Of a DNA stretch of 64,000 nt, positions 1 to 9,568 are shown piece by piece. A program made the translations under genes and the position numbers. The notes beneath the pieces were generated by a model that was given only the letters and a program-made list of their open reading frames with translations, ran no database searches and had not been told where the DNA came from. Position 1 is the first letter of the stretch. Each line of letters starts with the position of its first letter. This DNA is from Arcicella rosea (GTDB lineage: Bacteria > Bacteroidota > Bacteroidia > Cytophagales > Spirosomataceae): the NCBI RefSeq assembly GCF_014204325.1, contig NZ_JACHKT010000028.1, forward strand, positions 1 through 64,000, given 5' to 3'.

Positions 1-130
1 TTCGCTCAAACAGTAGGAATTCATTGCTCATCAATCACAAAAAAGCGGTCAAAATTAGTTTTTGACCGCTTTTTTGTGATTTTAAAATTCGGGATTACTC
101 ATGTTTATTTCAAAACTCGGAATGATTCAT
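1..130. mobile_element. Right half of a MITE-like element, cut by the window edge
   Basis: Positions 1-109 match the right half of the complete element at 22988-23235, including the strong hairpin (arms GCGGTCAAAA and TTTTGACCGC) and the right terminal repeat at 84-109. A second, degenerate copy of the terminal repeat follows at 112-130. The element ends just downstream of the stop of the minus-strand efflux channel gene, so its hairpin with flanking A and T runs could act as that gene's terminator. The left half lies outside the window. No transposase is encoded. Confidence 0.75.
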
Positions 131-153
131 CTTGTTTTAATGTCAATGAATAC

Positions 154-1470
154 TTACTTCCCCAACTGACTAGCTATTTGCTTTAAAGTAATCTCTGCAA
201 TTTTGGCTGTGTAGCTTAAATTATTTAAGCGATAGCCAGAGTTTTCAAAACTTTGTTGTGCTTGTTTTACGTCGATGATAGTGGCTTGTCCTAATTGAAA
301 ACGTTGATTCATCAATTTCAATAATCTATCTGCCAACTCATAATTTTGTTTTTCGGCTTCAATCAATTGCAAAGTATTGCTATAAGCTTCCCAAGATTTT
401 GCCGCAGTATTTTCAAAATTTTGAATAATTACTTCTTTCTGTAAACGAGCTGTTTCTGTATTAATTTTTGCTACTTGTACTTGGCGAGTATTAACTGTTC
501 CTGCATAGATTGGAATACTGGCATTAATTCCTAAAAAAGGCCCATAAGTCTGGTTTAATAAAGTAAAACCTGCACCACTTTGGTTACGTCCGTAGTTATA
601 ACCAGTGTTCAAATTGACGGTTGGGTAACGTCTGGCATTGGCTTCTCTTTCTAACAAAAGATTCACATTGACTTGGGCTTCTGCTGATAAAATACTTGGA
701 TGTTTTTTGATATTAGTTTCTATGCTTTCCCATTGAAGGCTTTTATCTAACTCAATTGTATCTGTAATCGTAATTACTGTTTTGGGATTCAAAACCAAGC
801 TACGAAGTAAATCTGCTTTGCTTTGTTCAATCACAATTTTTTGTGTTTGTAAAGCTTGCGTTTGTGCATTCAAATCTAAACTCGCCTGTAAGAATTCCGC
901 TTCGTTGGATAAACCAACACTTTTACGAGCTTCAATCAATGAAAGTTTTTGTTTTGACACTTCTATGGATTGAAGTAAAGTAGTAACAAAATTTTGCTGT
1001 TGAACTACTGCAAAATACTTCAACATCACATCCGCAATGACATTCTGAACACTTGTATTAAGCTGTTCTTGACTTAGTTTTTGTAATTCTTCCAAACGCT
1101 TTTGAGTAGCCATTACTCTACCCCCATTATACAACATCATAGTAGCCGTAACACTCATATTGGTATTGTTCGACACTACGCCTGTTCTATTGGTACTTGT
1201 TCCATTACTTAATTCTTGGTTCAAACCAGTTACTTGCTCGTTGGTATTGAACGTACCTGTAACTGTTGGCAAGCCACCTGCCACACCAATGTAATTATTG
1301 ATCGTACTGGCGTTAAGCGTATTCTTTGAAATCTGAATATCTAAATTGTTTTTTAAGGCAGTTTCAATGGCTTGGCTTAGTGTAATTTGTTGTTGAGCTA
1401 CACTTGTACGAATGCCTGTAACCAACAAACAGCACGCTAAAGGAACAGTATATTTAAGAAAGATTCTCAT
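154..1470 (-). CDS. TolC-family outer membrane efflux channel
   Basis: Outer-membrane channel of a tripartite RND pump (OEP/TolC family). It should form the trimeric barrel and periplasmic tunnel that carries substrates across the outer membrane. The 438 residues are normal for the family. A signal peptide covers about residues 1-25, and two long helical repeats contain many Gln, Asn and Ala residues, with Leu-rich coiled-coil stretches near 115-215 and 330-425. It is the last gene of a minus-strand operon behind the adaptor and the pump, 71 bp after the pump stop. A MITE fragment with a terminator-like hairpin lies just downstream. The substrate cannot be told from sequence. Confidence 0.9.
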   Translation of the reverse strand: MRIFLKYTVPLACCLLVTGIRTSVAQQQITLSQAIETALKNNLDIQISKNTLNASTINNYIGVAGGLPTVTGTFNTNEQVTGLNQELSNGTSTNRTGVVSNNTNMSVTATMMLYNGGRVMATQKRLEELQKLSQEQLNTSVQNVIADVMLKYFAVVQQQNFVTTLLQSIEVSKQKLSLIEARKSVGLSNEAEFLQASLDLNAQTQALQTQKIVIEQSKADLLRSLVLNPKTVITITDTIELDKSLQWESIETNIKKHPSILSAEAQVNVNLLLEREANARRYPTVNLNTGYNYGRNQSGAGFTLLNQTYGPFLGINASIPIYAGTVNTRQVQVAKINTETARLQKEVIIQNFENTAAKSWEAYSNTLQLIEAEKQNYELADRLLKLMNQRFQLGQATIIDVKQAQQSFENSGYRLNNLSYTAKIAEITLKQIASQLGK

Positions 1471-1541
1471 GTTTTTTCGTTGATTTTCAAATTATGGGCT
1501 TAACAGTTTAAGCCTTTCTTGTAGTTAGATTAAGCTATTCC

Positions 1542-4500
1542 TTAATCTAACTCTTCTGCCAATTTTGATTCTTCCGTTTTGTAAGTTTTGCTAGAAATAA
1601 ATGTGTAAACCGCTGGAATCACGATTAAAGTAAGGATTAAAGAGAATAAAATCCCTCCCACAACAACAGTTCCCAAAGGAATACGGCTTGTTGAGGCAGC
1701 ACCTAAACTTAGAGCAATCGGTAATGCTCCTAATGAAGTAGCCAAACTTGTCATCAAAATCGGACGTAAACGTTGAGCCGAAGCTTCCACTACCGCATCA
1801 ATTCTTGACAGTCCTTCGGCACGCTTATGGTTAGCAAATTCTACAATCAAAATACCATTTTTCGTTACCAAACCAATCAACATAATCATCCCGATTTGCG
1901 AGAAGATATTCAACGTTTGTCCGAACATCCAAAGACTACCTAACGCACCCGCTAAAGCCAAAGGTACAGTAATCATGATAGTGAATGGGTCTTTGAAACT
2001 TTCAAACTGAGCGGCTAATAACAAGTAAATCAAAGCCAAAGCTAAACCAAAAGCAAAAGCTGTGTTTGAAGAACTTTCAGAATAATCTCTTGAAGGTCCA
2101 CTCAATGCTGTTTGGAAAGATTTATCTAATACTTTATCAGCAATGGCTTGCATCGCTTTTACACCATCACCAATTGTTTTTCCATCAGCTAATGAAGCCG
2201 AAACCGTAGCCGATTTCAAACGATTAAAGTGAAATAATGTAGAAGGATTACTACTCTCTTCCAATTTTACCACCGCACTCAAAGGAATTCTTTCACCACG
2301 AGCGTTAGTCACAAAAAGGTTTTCAATGTCTGTTGGTTCTTTTCTTTCTTTGCGTTCTACTTGTGCAATTACTTCGTATTGACGCCCATTCATCGTAAAA
2401 TAAGCTAATCTTCTACCACTGAATGCACCTTGAACAGCACTTACAACATCTTGTGTGGTTAAACCTAAATCCTTGATTTTAATGCGGTCGAAAGTCATTA
2501 AAATTTCAGGTTTGTTGAATTTTAAGTTTACGTCAACATTTTGGAAAGTTTTATCATTACGAGCTTCCTCCAAAAACTTAGGAATCGCTTCTTTAATTTT
2601 CGCAAAATCAATGTTTTGTAATACGAATTGTACTGGTAAACTACCTCTCGAACCTAAGCCTACCGAAATAGTTTGTTCTTGAATTCCAAATACACGAGCG
2701 TTATTAAAACGGCTCATTTTTTTGTTCAATAACTTCGTCAATTCATCTTGGCTTCTTGTTCTTTGGTCTGGGTCAACCAAACCAATACGAGCAGCAGAAG
2801 AGTTTGTACCTCCGTTTCCGCCAAAACCTGGCACAGCATTAAACACGAAGTCTTTTTCAGGAATAGAATCATTCAAGAAATTAGTCACTTCATCTGAAAC
2901 CTTCTGAGTAAATAAATAACTTGAACCTTCGGCAGTACTTACCGTAAAACGAATACTGCTTTTATCTTCCATTGGGGCAATTTCACTTTGTAGATTTTTA
3001 CCAGCAAGCCAAATCAACACGCCACAAGCCACAACAATTATCCACGCAACCCAACGAACTTTCATGAAGCCTTTCAGAATGTTTTTGTAGCCACTTTCCA
3101 TACCCGTAAAGAATGGTTCAGTTTTGTCGTAAAGCCAACCGTGTCCTGCTTTTTTACGAGTTAAATACACATTCAGTACTGGTGTAATCGTCAGGGAAAC
3201 AAAAGCAGAAATCAATACCGCCGCAGCTACCACAATCCCAAATTCACGGAATAAGCTTCCTACGAAACCTTCTAAGAAAATAACAGGAAGAAATACCACC
3301 GCAAGTGTTAATGAAGTAGAAATTACGGCAAAGAAAATTTCTTTACTTCCTTCCAAAGCCGCTTTCCGAATAGGCAAACCTTGCTCTAATTTTCGGAAAA
3401 TGTTTTCAGTAACAACAATCCCATCATCTACTACCAAACCTGTTGCCAGTACGATTCCGAGTAATGTCAAAACATTAATCGTAAATCCGCAAATGTACAT
3501 GATAAAGAAAGTAGCAATCAGAGAGATTGGAATATCAATCAATGGACGAATGGCAATTAACCAATTTCGGAAGAAGAAGAAAATTACCAACACAACCAAA
3601 CCAAATGAAATCACCAAAGTTTCTTCTACTTCTTTCAAAGAACGACGAACGTTTTTGGTGTTATCAATCAATAATTTAAACTGAATATCAGATTTGTTTT
3701 CCTTCTGAATTTCTTCTAAACGTTTATTGAACTCGTCGGCAATTTTAATATAATTCGCTCCAGGTTGGGGAACAACTGCCAAACCCACAGAGTAAACGCC
3801 ATTATATTTCCAACTTTGTTCAAGTGTTTCAGGACCTAATTCTACATCTGCAATATCGCCCAAGCGAACAATTCCTGTATTACTTTCACGGATAATTAAA
3901 TCACGAAATTGTTTTTCAGTGGTTAATCTTCCTATGGCACGAATCGTCATTTCGGTATTGCTACCATAAATTTTACCTGCTGGCAATTCTACGTTTTCAC
4001 GTGCCAAAGCTGTTTGAATATCCGTAAACGATAAAGCATAAGCATTCATGCGGTCGGTTTTCAACCAGATACGCATGGCATAACGTTTCTGTCCTAAAAT
4101 ATTTACACCACTTACGTTATTGATGGTTTGGAAACGTTGCTGCAAAACGTTTTCGGCATAATCACTCAGTTCCAATAAACTTTTACTTCTACTTTGGATT
4201 GCCAAAAGCAAAATAAAATCACTGTTAGCATCTGCCTTAGAAACAACTGGCGGAGCGTCAATATCTTGAGGTAAACCTCTCACGGCTTGTGCTACTTTGT
4301 CACGCACATCACTGGCTGCCGCTTCTAAAGGTACATCCAAATTGAACTCCACCGTAATAGAGCTACTACCAAGCGTACTTGATGAAGTAATTGAACGAAT
4401 ACCCGGAATACCATTAATTTGTTTTTCGAGCGGTTCAGTAATTTGGTTTTCGATAATATCAGGGTTCGCACCAGTGTAGGAAGTCCTTACGGTAACAATG

Positions 4501-4628
4501 GGCGGGTCGATGGCAGGGTAATCTCGTACTGCCAAAAATGAAAATCCCACTACCCCAAAAAGGATAATCAAGACGTTCATCACCGTGGCAAATACGGGTC
4601 TTTTAAGAGATAATTCTGAAATATTCAT
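1542..4628 (-). CDS. RND-family efflux pump, inner-membrane permease (HAE1 type)
   Basis: AcrB/MexB-type proton-driven transporter of 1028 residues, the usual length. TM1 lies at about residues 10-32 and two large periplasmic loops separate the helix bundles. The proton-relay residues are present: the Asp pair in the TM4 motif GLVVDDGIVV (about 401-402) and the Lys in GLVTKNGILIVEF (about 923). The family exports drugs, dyes or lipids together with an adaptor and an outer-membrane channel, and both are encoded on either side in the order adaptor, pump, channel. No TetR- or MarR-type regulator is adjacent. Substrate range is unknown. Confidence 0.95.
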   Translation of the reverse strand: MNISELSLKRPVFATVMNVLIILFGVVGFSFLAVRDYPAIDPPIVTVRTSYTGANPDIIENQITEPLEKQINGIPGIRSITSSSTLGSSSITVEFNLDVPLEAAASDVRDKVAQAVRGLPQDIDAPPVVSKADANSDFILLLAIQSRSKSLLELSDYAENVLQQRFQTINNVSGVNILGQKRYAMRIWLKTDRMNAYALSFTDIQTALARENVELPAGKIYGSNTEMTIRAIGRLTTEKQFRDLIIRESNTGIVRLGDIADVELGPETLEQSWKYNGVYSVGLAVVPQPGANYIKIADEFNKRLEEIQKENKSDIQFKLLIDNTKNVRRSLKEVEETLVISFGLVVLVIFFFFRNWLIAIRPLIDIPISLIATFFIMYICGFTINVLTLLGIVLATGLVVDDGIVVTENIFRKLEQGLPIRKAALEGSKEIFFAVISTSLTLAVVFLPVIFLEGFVGSLFREFGIVVAAAVLISAFVSLTITPVLNVYLTRKKAGHGWLYDKTEPFFTGMESGYKNILKGFMKVRWVAWIIVVACGVLIWLAGKNLQSEIAPMEDKSSIRFTVSTAEGSSYLFTQKVSDEVTNFLNDSIPEKDFVFNAVPGFGGNGGTNSSAARIGLVDPDQRTRSQDELTKLLNKKMSRFNNARVFGIQEQTISVGLGSRGSLPVQFVLQNIDFAKIKEAIPKFLEEARNDKTFQNVDVNLKFNKPEILMTFDRIKIKDLGLTTQDVVSAVQGAFSGRRLAYFTMNGRQYEVIAQVERKERKEPTDIENLFVTNARGERIPLSAVVKLEESSNPSTLFHFNRLKSATVSASLADGKTIGDGVKAMQAIADKVLDKSFQTALSGPSRDYSESSSNTAFAFGLALALIYLLLAAQFESFKDPFTIMITVPLALAGALGSLWMFGQTLNIFSQIGMIMLIGLVTKNGILIVEFANHKRAEGLSRIDAVVEASAQRLRPILMTSLATSLGALPIALSLGAASTSRIPLGTVVVGGILFSLILTLIVIPAVYTFISSKTYKTEESKLAEELD

Positions 4629-4725
4629 GAATAATGCTGATTAAACTAATCTCGTCTCTACTAAAAGCTTGATTAATTTTATGAAATCTTTTGAATGATA
4701 ATTTTGAATGAAGAAAGTAGAGTGC

Positions 4726-5778
4726 TTATTGTTTTCTTACACCTCTTACTTTAACAGGTTTATCTTGACGAGCAAATAAAACACCATCAACAACAACAGA
4801 ATCACCTTCACTCAATCCACTCGTAATTTCAACAACATCTTCTTGTCTGAAACCCGTTTCTACTGTTACGTAGCTTGCCTTTCCATCTTTCACAACGACC
4901 AATTTTTTAGTTTTGTCATCTGGAATAATAGCATTTGTCGGAATCAAAATACTGTTTTGGGCAGCGCCAGCACTGAAATATACTTTAGCGAAAGTTCCCG
5001 GATTAGCAGTGCAATTTGATAACAAAGCACGCACCAATAAATTACGAGTAGTTTGGTTGATTTGTGGCTCACGAGCAATCACAACAGCTTTACAACGAGC
5101 ATTCTTTTGTCCTTCCACTTCTACTTCCACAACTGTTCCTTTGCGGATAAGTTGCGTGTATTCTTCAGGAACAGTAAAATCAACTTTTAATTTATTGACT
5201 TGCTGAATGGTAGCAATAATGGTAGTAGGTGCAACATAAGCACCTTGACTGATTTGACGCAAACCCAATACGCCAGTAAACGGAGCTTTCAGTACTGTTT
5301 TTTCAATCAATACTTCTGTGTAGGCTAAATCTGCTTTTAAGCTATTTACTTGGTTCAAAGCAGTATCGTATTCACCTTGATTAATCCCATTAATTGATAA
5401 AAGTTTAGCCAAACGTTTTTCTGTTTTCTCGGCTAAATCAAGCTGAACTTTGGTTTTATTTAATTGAGCTTGTAAATCCGCATCGTTGATTCTTGCCAAA
5501 ACTGTTCCTTGGTTTACAGTAGTACCTTCAGCAATATTCAAATAAGTAATTCTTCCGCTAACTTCAGTATGAAGTTCAACGAATTCATTAGCAACGATAG
5601 AACCATTGGCTTCAACATCCGAGCTAATGCTTTGTTTTTTGGCAATAACTACATCAACGATGGCAGGTTGTTCTTCCTTTTTATTAGTGTCTTGAGGTTT
5701 CTTACTATGGCAACTAGCCAAAGCTAAACAGATTGATGCTCCAACAGATACCATTGAGAGCGTATTTTTTTGGTTCAT
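4726..5778 (-). CDS. RND efflux periplasmic adaptor lipoprotein (MFP family)
   Basis: Membrane fusion protein linking the pump at 1542-4628 to the TolC-like channel. Its 350 residues begin with a lipoprotein signal (lipobox LALASC, Cys at about 23), so it should be anchored in the inner membrane facing the periplasm. The barrel-sandwich (lipoyl-like) halves flank a helical hairpin: GSIVANEFVELHTEVSGRI before it and KAPFTGVLGLRQISQGAYV after it. Beta-barrel and membrane-proximal domains follow. This is the first gene of the operon, with 97 bp to the pump gene. No clear TAnnTTTG promoter was found upstream. Confidence 0.92.
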   Translation of the reverse strand: MNQKNTLSMVSVGASICLALASCHSKKPQDTNKKEEQPAIVDVVIAKKQSISSDVEANGSIVANEFVELHTEVSGRITYLNIAEGTTVNQGTVLARINDADLQAQLNKTKVQLDLAEKTEKRLAKLLSINGINQGEYDTALNQVNSLKADLAYTEVLIEKTVLKAPFTGVLGLRQISQGAYVAPTTIIATIQQVNKLKVDFTVPEEYTQLIRKGTVVEVEVEGQKNARCKAVVIAREPQINQTTRNLLVRALLSNCTANPGTFAKVYFSAGAAQNSILIPTNAIIPDDKTKKLVVVKDGKASYVTVETGFRQEDVVEITSGLSEGDSVVVDGVLFARQDKPVKVRGVRKQ

Positions 5779-6009
5779 ATTGTAAGTTTGTATGAATAAT
5801 TTTCTTGCTAATTTTTTATAAAGGTACTTTATAAAGAATAACCTTTTGTCCAGATTTACTTCGTAATCTTAATATATTTCGACTAACTTATCATTTCCAT
5901 AGATAAGTGAATTAAATATACCAATTAACTACCTAGTAATGAGTAATTCTTGTTTCATGAAGTTTTAAAATTGGAGGGATAAAAAGCAAATATATATAAC
6001 TCTCCAATA

Positions 6010-6261
6010 CTGAGTCTTAACTCACTAAAACTGCATTGTAACTCAGATTTTCTGTATTAGCTTACAGATTTATCGAGCTGGAATACGGAAAATCGGAGTT
6101 GAAGCTCGTCAAAACTGTATTGAAGCTCCCAAAATCTGAGTACCAGCTCACTCCTACTGAGTTAGTACTCAATAAATACGAGTTAAAGCTCTGTCAAACT
6201 GAGTTGATAGTCAGTTTGACTGTATTAGAACTCAATTTTTGTGTATTGGTAGATTTATGAA
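6010..6261. repeat. Intergenic tandem array, 12 degenerate units of exactly 21 bp
   Basis: Twelve consecutive units start at 6010, 6031, 6052 and so on to 6241, with no insertion or deletion in register. The consensus is roughly ctgagtt, two variable bases, agctc, three variable bases, then an A-rich end. Many units contain a short imperfect palindrome (GAGTT, two bases, AGCTC). The units differ from one another at many positions but never in length. The array lies in the gap between the divergent efflux operon and SPFH gene. It is not a CRISPR: there are no conserved repeats with unique spacers. Confidence 0.85.
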
Positions 6262-6282
6262 CATTTTCGACGTTTTTTTCAC

Positions 6283-6391
6283 CCGTGGCTGGTCTCCCGA
6301 CCAGCCACCAAGCAACATTATTTTTTTGCAAATACTGCTCAGAATAGCGTTCAGGATAATCAATGTGGACTGGTCGGGAGACCAGCCACGG
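6283..6391. repeat. REPIN-like pair of inverted palindromes
   Basis: A 109-bp unit bounded by perfect 20-bp inverted repeats (6283-6302 and 6372-6391). Each end is itself a hairpin: GTGGCTGGTC, loop TCCC, GACCAGCCAC at 6285-6308, and CTGGTC, loop GGGA, GACCAG inside 6365-6389. Two inverted REP-like palindromes around about 70 bp of unrelated DNA is the layout of a REPIN. It is more GC-rich than its surroundings. No RAYT transposase gene is in the window, so mobilisation in trans is inference. The minus-strand open frame crossing it is not taken as a gene. Confidence 0.7.
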
Positions 6392-6533
6392 AAACAAAGT
6401 CCCCCAAAATCCATTTAAGCCTGCCGCAAACCATTCTTCACAAAACGGAATAATTTCATTAGGTTTTCTACAAATTTGGTTCATGAACTTAAACATCTGA
6501 GTTCATGAATCAACCAAAACATACACAAAAAAA

Positions 6534-8429
6534 ATGGAAATCTCTATTACCACCGTTATCAGCATAGCAATTCCTTTGCTTTGTTTAGTTTTCTACAAAT
6601 TTATTTTTCGTTTACTGGGTATTATCATTATTCCAGAAGACAAAATTGGTTTAGTCACGAAGAAGTTTGTACTCTTTGGCGAAAAAAAATCTCTCCCCGA
6701 AGGACGTATCATCGCCACCGAAGGCGAAGCGGGTTATCAAGCTAAACCTTTAGCACCGGGTATTTACTTTTGGTATTGGATTTGGCAATACGACATTACA
6801 CTTCAGCCACTTACCATTATTCCAACGGGTAAAATTGGTTTAATCTTGGCAAAAGATGGGAAAGAACTTGAAACAGGTTCGATTTTAGCCAGAAAAATTG
6901 AATGTGATGGTTTTCAAGATACAGAATCTTTTTTAAAAAATGGCGGAAGAAAAGGACGACAAACAGCCGTCATTACTGCGGGTTCGTACAGAATTAATAC
7001 TTTTTTGTTTGAAGTAGTGATTACTGATATTACCGAAATCCATGAAAATATGGTTGGGATTATTACCACGATGGACGGTGCTTCTATTGAAGCAGGACAA
7101 ATTGCTGGTAAGTCAATTGACGGTCATAATAATTTTCAAGATGCTGATACTTTCTTGAATAAAGGAGGCAACAGAGGTTTACAGCAACAAGTAATTTTAG
7201 CAGGTTCGTATAACTTGAATCCTTGGTTTGTGAAAGTAGAAGAAATACACATGACTGAAATTCCGATTGGTAATGTAGGCGTTGTGATTTCTTATGTAGG
7301 CGAAGAAGGCGTAGATATAAGTGGTTCAGAATTCAAACACGGAAACATTGTTTCAAAAGGCTACAAAGGCGTTTGGGCAGAAGCTTTTGGACCGGGCAAA
7401 TATCCAGTAAATACTTATGTTCAGAAAATAGAAGTTGTGCCTACAACCAATTTAGTATTGAACTGGGCAAGTGCAAGGTCGGAGTCGCATCAATTGGATA
7501 AAAACCTATCAACCATTACGGTTCGTTCAAAAGATGGTTTCCCATTCAATTTAGATGTTTCGCAGATTATTCACATTCCGAATTACGAAGCTCCAAAGGT
7601 AATTGCCCGTTTCGGGAATATGAACAATCTTGTCAGCCAAGTACTTGAGCCAACGATTGGTAATTACTTTAGAAACTCCGCTCAAGATTCAGACGTAATT
7701 TCTTTTTTGGGTTCAAGAAAGGAACGTCAGGAAACAGCCAGACGCTACATTGGAGAAGTACTTTCGCAATACAATGTAAACGCAGTGGATACTTTGATTG
7801 GTGATATTGTTCCGCCAGAATCATTAATGAAAACTTTGACTGATAGAAAATTAGCCGAAGAACAAAAGGTTACTTATGAAACCCAGAAAATGGCACAAGA
7901 AACTCGCCAAGCTTTGGAAAAAGAAACAGCGATTGCCGACATTCAAAAAGACATTGTAAAAGCCGACCAAGGTGTTGTGATTGCAGAAAGAGTAGCCGAT
8001 GCTTCGGTGAAAAAAGCACAAGGTGAAGCACAAAGTTTGAAATTGCAAGCAGGGGCAGAAGCTGAAAGAGTAAGAGTACAAGCCAGTGCGGAGTCTGAAA
8101 GAATTAAGTTAATTGCCAATGCCGAAGCTGAAAAAATCAGTAAAACGGGTACTGCCGAAGCTGAGAAAATTTTAGCGATTGGTAAAGCTGACGCAGAAGC
8201 CTACAAATTGGCTGTTTCGGCAATGGGCGAAGGCAACTTTACACAATTGAAAATCACCGAAAGTATTGGTAAAGAGAAAATAAAAGTAATGCCTGATATT
8301 TTAATTACAGGTGGCTCGAACGACCAAAACGGAGCTTTGAGTGGTTTGTTAGGACTACGATTGATGGAAGAAGTAGGTAAAAAAGTAGAGAAAAATTCTG
8401 TTGGTGTTCAAACTGATAAAAAAGAGTAA
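6534..8429 (+). CDS. SPFH/band-7 membrane scaffold protein (flotillin/YqiK-like)
   Basis: Membrane-anchored protein of the SPFH superfamily; relatives organise membrane microdomains. One N-terminal TM helix lies at about residues 5-28. Residues about 95-250 hold two tandem copies of a module of about 80 residues, each ending with a similar motif (GRKGRQTAVITAGSYRIN and GNRGLQQQVILAGSYNLN). The band-7 core follows at about 305-430. From about 440 an Ala/Glu/Lys-rich coiled coil carries repeated AEAEK-type motifs, typical of flotillins. The duplicated module before the SPFH core is unusual compared with short flotillins. It appears to be a single-gene unit. The function is known only by family. 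Confidence 0.85.
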   Translation: MEISITTVISIAIPLLCLVFYKFIFRLLGIIIIPEDKIGLVTKKFVLFGEKKSLPEGRIIATEGEAGYQAKPLAPGIYFWYWIWQYDITLQPLTIIPTGKIGLILAKDGKELETGSILARKIECDGFQDTESFLKNGGRKGRQTAVITAGSYRINTFLFEVVITDITEIHENMVGIITTMDGASIEAGQIAGKSIDGHNNFQDADTFLNKGGNRGLQQQVILAGSYNLNPWFVKVEEIHMTEIPIGNVGVVISYVGEEGVDISGSEFKHGNIVSKGYKGVWAEAFGPGKYPVNTYVQKIEVVPTTNLVLNWASARSESHQLDKNLSTITVRSKDGFPFNLDVSQIIHIPNYEAPKVIARFGNMNNLVSQVLEPTIGNYFRNSAQDSDVISFLGSRKERQETARRYIGEVLSQYNVNAVDTLIGDIVPPESLMKTLTDRKLAEEQKVTYETQKMAQETRQALEKETAIADIQKDIVKADQGVVIAERVADASVKKAQGEAQSLKLQAGAEAERVRVQASAESERIKLIANAEAEKISKTGTAEAEKILAIGKADAEAYKLAVSAMGEGNFTQLKITESIGKEKIKVMPDILITGGSNDQNGALSGLLGLRLMEEVGKKVEKNSVGVQTDKKE

Positions 8430-8446
8430 TCCGGAATCCTCATAGT

Positions 8447-8484
8447 TTTACCCAAAGGTTTTTTTTGTATTGCCTTTGGGTAAA
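8447..8484. terminator. Perfect 12-bp inverted repeat at a convergent gene junction
   Basis: Arms TTTACCCAAAGG (8447-8458) and CCTTTGGGTAAA (8473-8484) enclose a loop containing eight T residues. It lies just after the SPFH gene and overlaps the last codons of the convergent acyltransferase gene. It may stop transcription from either side, but the T run is in the loop rather than after the stem, so it is not a canonical intrinsic terminator. Confidence 0.4.
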
Positions 8485-9521
8485 TTACCCCATCTAAAGC
8501 CATTACTTATGAATCTACGCAATGGTTGTTCTAAAAAGAAATAACTTAAAGCAGATACAATACATAAACATAAAAGGTACGAATAAAATCCGTCTGGAAT
8601 TCCCATGCGTTTACAAATTGCTGGAGAATAGACAATTACTGGATATTGAAGAATGTAAATACCATAACTAATTTCTCCTAAAAAAATAGAAAGCTTACTT
8701 GTAAGTATTGGCATTGACTTTTCAACTAACGATAGAGAAAGGATAATTGGCACAAATAATATTGCAAGTAAGCCATTGTGGAAATTTACTGGCGGGGGAT
8801 ACTTTAATAATAAGTAAAGCAAAATCAGTAAAAAAATCAATAATAAGTGATAAAAATCAGAGTGCCGTTTTTTTTCTACTAGATATAAATAAAAAATACC
8901 TGTTGCATTGCCAACAAGAAAGCTACTCAAGTGCATAGAGGGAAAATAAAAAAGTAAATCGTGACTAAAAGATGAATCACTCTTATAATAGGTATTTAAA
9001 CTGTAATGAAAAAATAACTGCGTTACGAGCCAAACAAGAATCACACTTATAAGGATTTCTTTCTTATGAAACTTTTGATAAAAGTAATGTAGTAGGATTG
9101 GAAAGCACAAATAGAAAAAAACTTCTACAGAAAGAGACCAACCTGTAAAATTAAAACTTGTAGCATAACCTGGAAACCATGCCTGTATAGCAAATACATT
9201 TAATAAAAAAGCCCTCCAATTAATTGGGAAATGATGAACAATTTGAAAAAAGAGAATGAGTAGCAAAGAAAAAAAGTACGCAGGAAATATTCTTGCAAAT
9301 CGGTTAAGGTAGTACTGTTTAAAATCTATTTTTTTGTGTGAATAAGCAATCATCATAACAAAACCAGAAAGAATGAAGAAATAACTTACTCCAAGGTTTG
9401 CTTGCTTAACAATAGGGGCGGTGATATTACTAGAAGCTAAAATTGTATTATTCCCAAAATGAAAAAATACAATTAAGATGGCTGCAATGAATCTAGTAAA
9501 CGTCAATTGGTTTAATTTCAT
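8448..9521 (-). CDS. Acyltransferase 3 family membrane protein (OafA-like)
   Basis: Integral membrane O-acyltransferase of the acyltransferase-3 family, which transfers acetyl or other acyl groups to surface sugars. The N-terminus (FTRFIAAILIVFFHFGNN) shows the family's catalytic His-containing first helix, and about ten hydrophobic helices follow over about 357 residues. The ATG at 9521 is preferred: the longer frame begins at a TTG at 9554 and adds residues outside the domain. It is convergent with the SPFH gene, and the end of the frame overlaps a 12-bp inverted repeat. No polysaccharide cluster surrounds it, so the substrate is unknown. Confidence 0.85.
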   Translation of the reverse strand: MKLNQLTFTRFIAAILIVFFHFGNNTILASSNITAPIVKQANLGVSYFFILSGFVMMIAYSHKKIDFKQYYLNRFARIFPAYFFSLLLILFFQIVHHFPINWRAFLLNVFAIQAWFPGYATSFNFTGWSLSVEVFFYLCFPILLHYFYQKFHKKEILISVILVWLVTQLFFHYSLNTYYKSDSSFSHDLLFYFPSMHLSSFLVGNATGIFYLYLVEKKRHSDFYHLLLIFLLILLYLLLKYPPPVNFHNGLLAILFVPIILSLSLVEKSMPILTSKLSIFLGEISYGIYILQYPVIVYSPAICKRMGIPDGFYSYLLCLCIVSALSYFFLEQPLRRFISNGFRWGNLPKGNTKKTFG

Positions 9522-9568
9522 CCTTAGGTTAAGAATCTTATTAATTAATAACAATGTAAAAATATTTA

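Noticed and set aside
6010-6261. CRISPR array
   Set aside because: Units are contiguous and all degenerate, with no conserved repeat alternating with unique spacers, and no cas genes are in the window.
6194-6496. Minus-strand open frame of 100 codons across the REPIN-like element
   Set aside because: It runs through the palindromes and ends in the 21-bp array. The composition follows the repeats, and no domain is visible.
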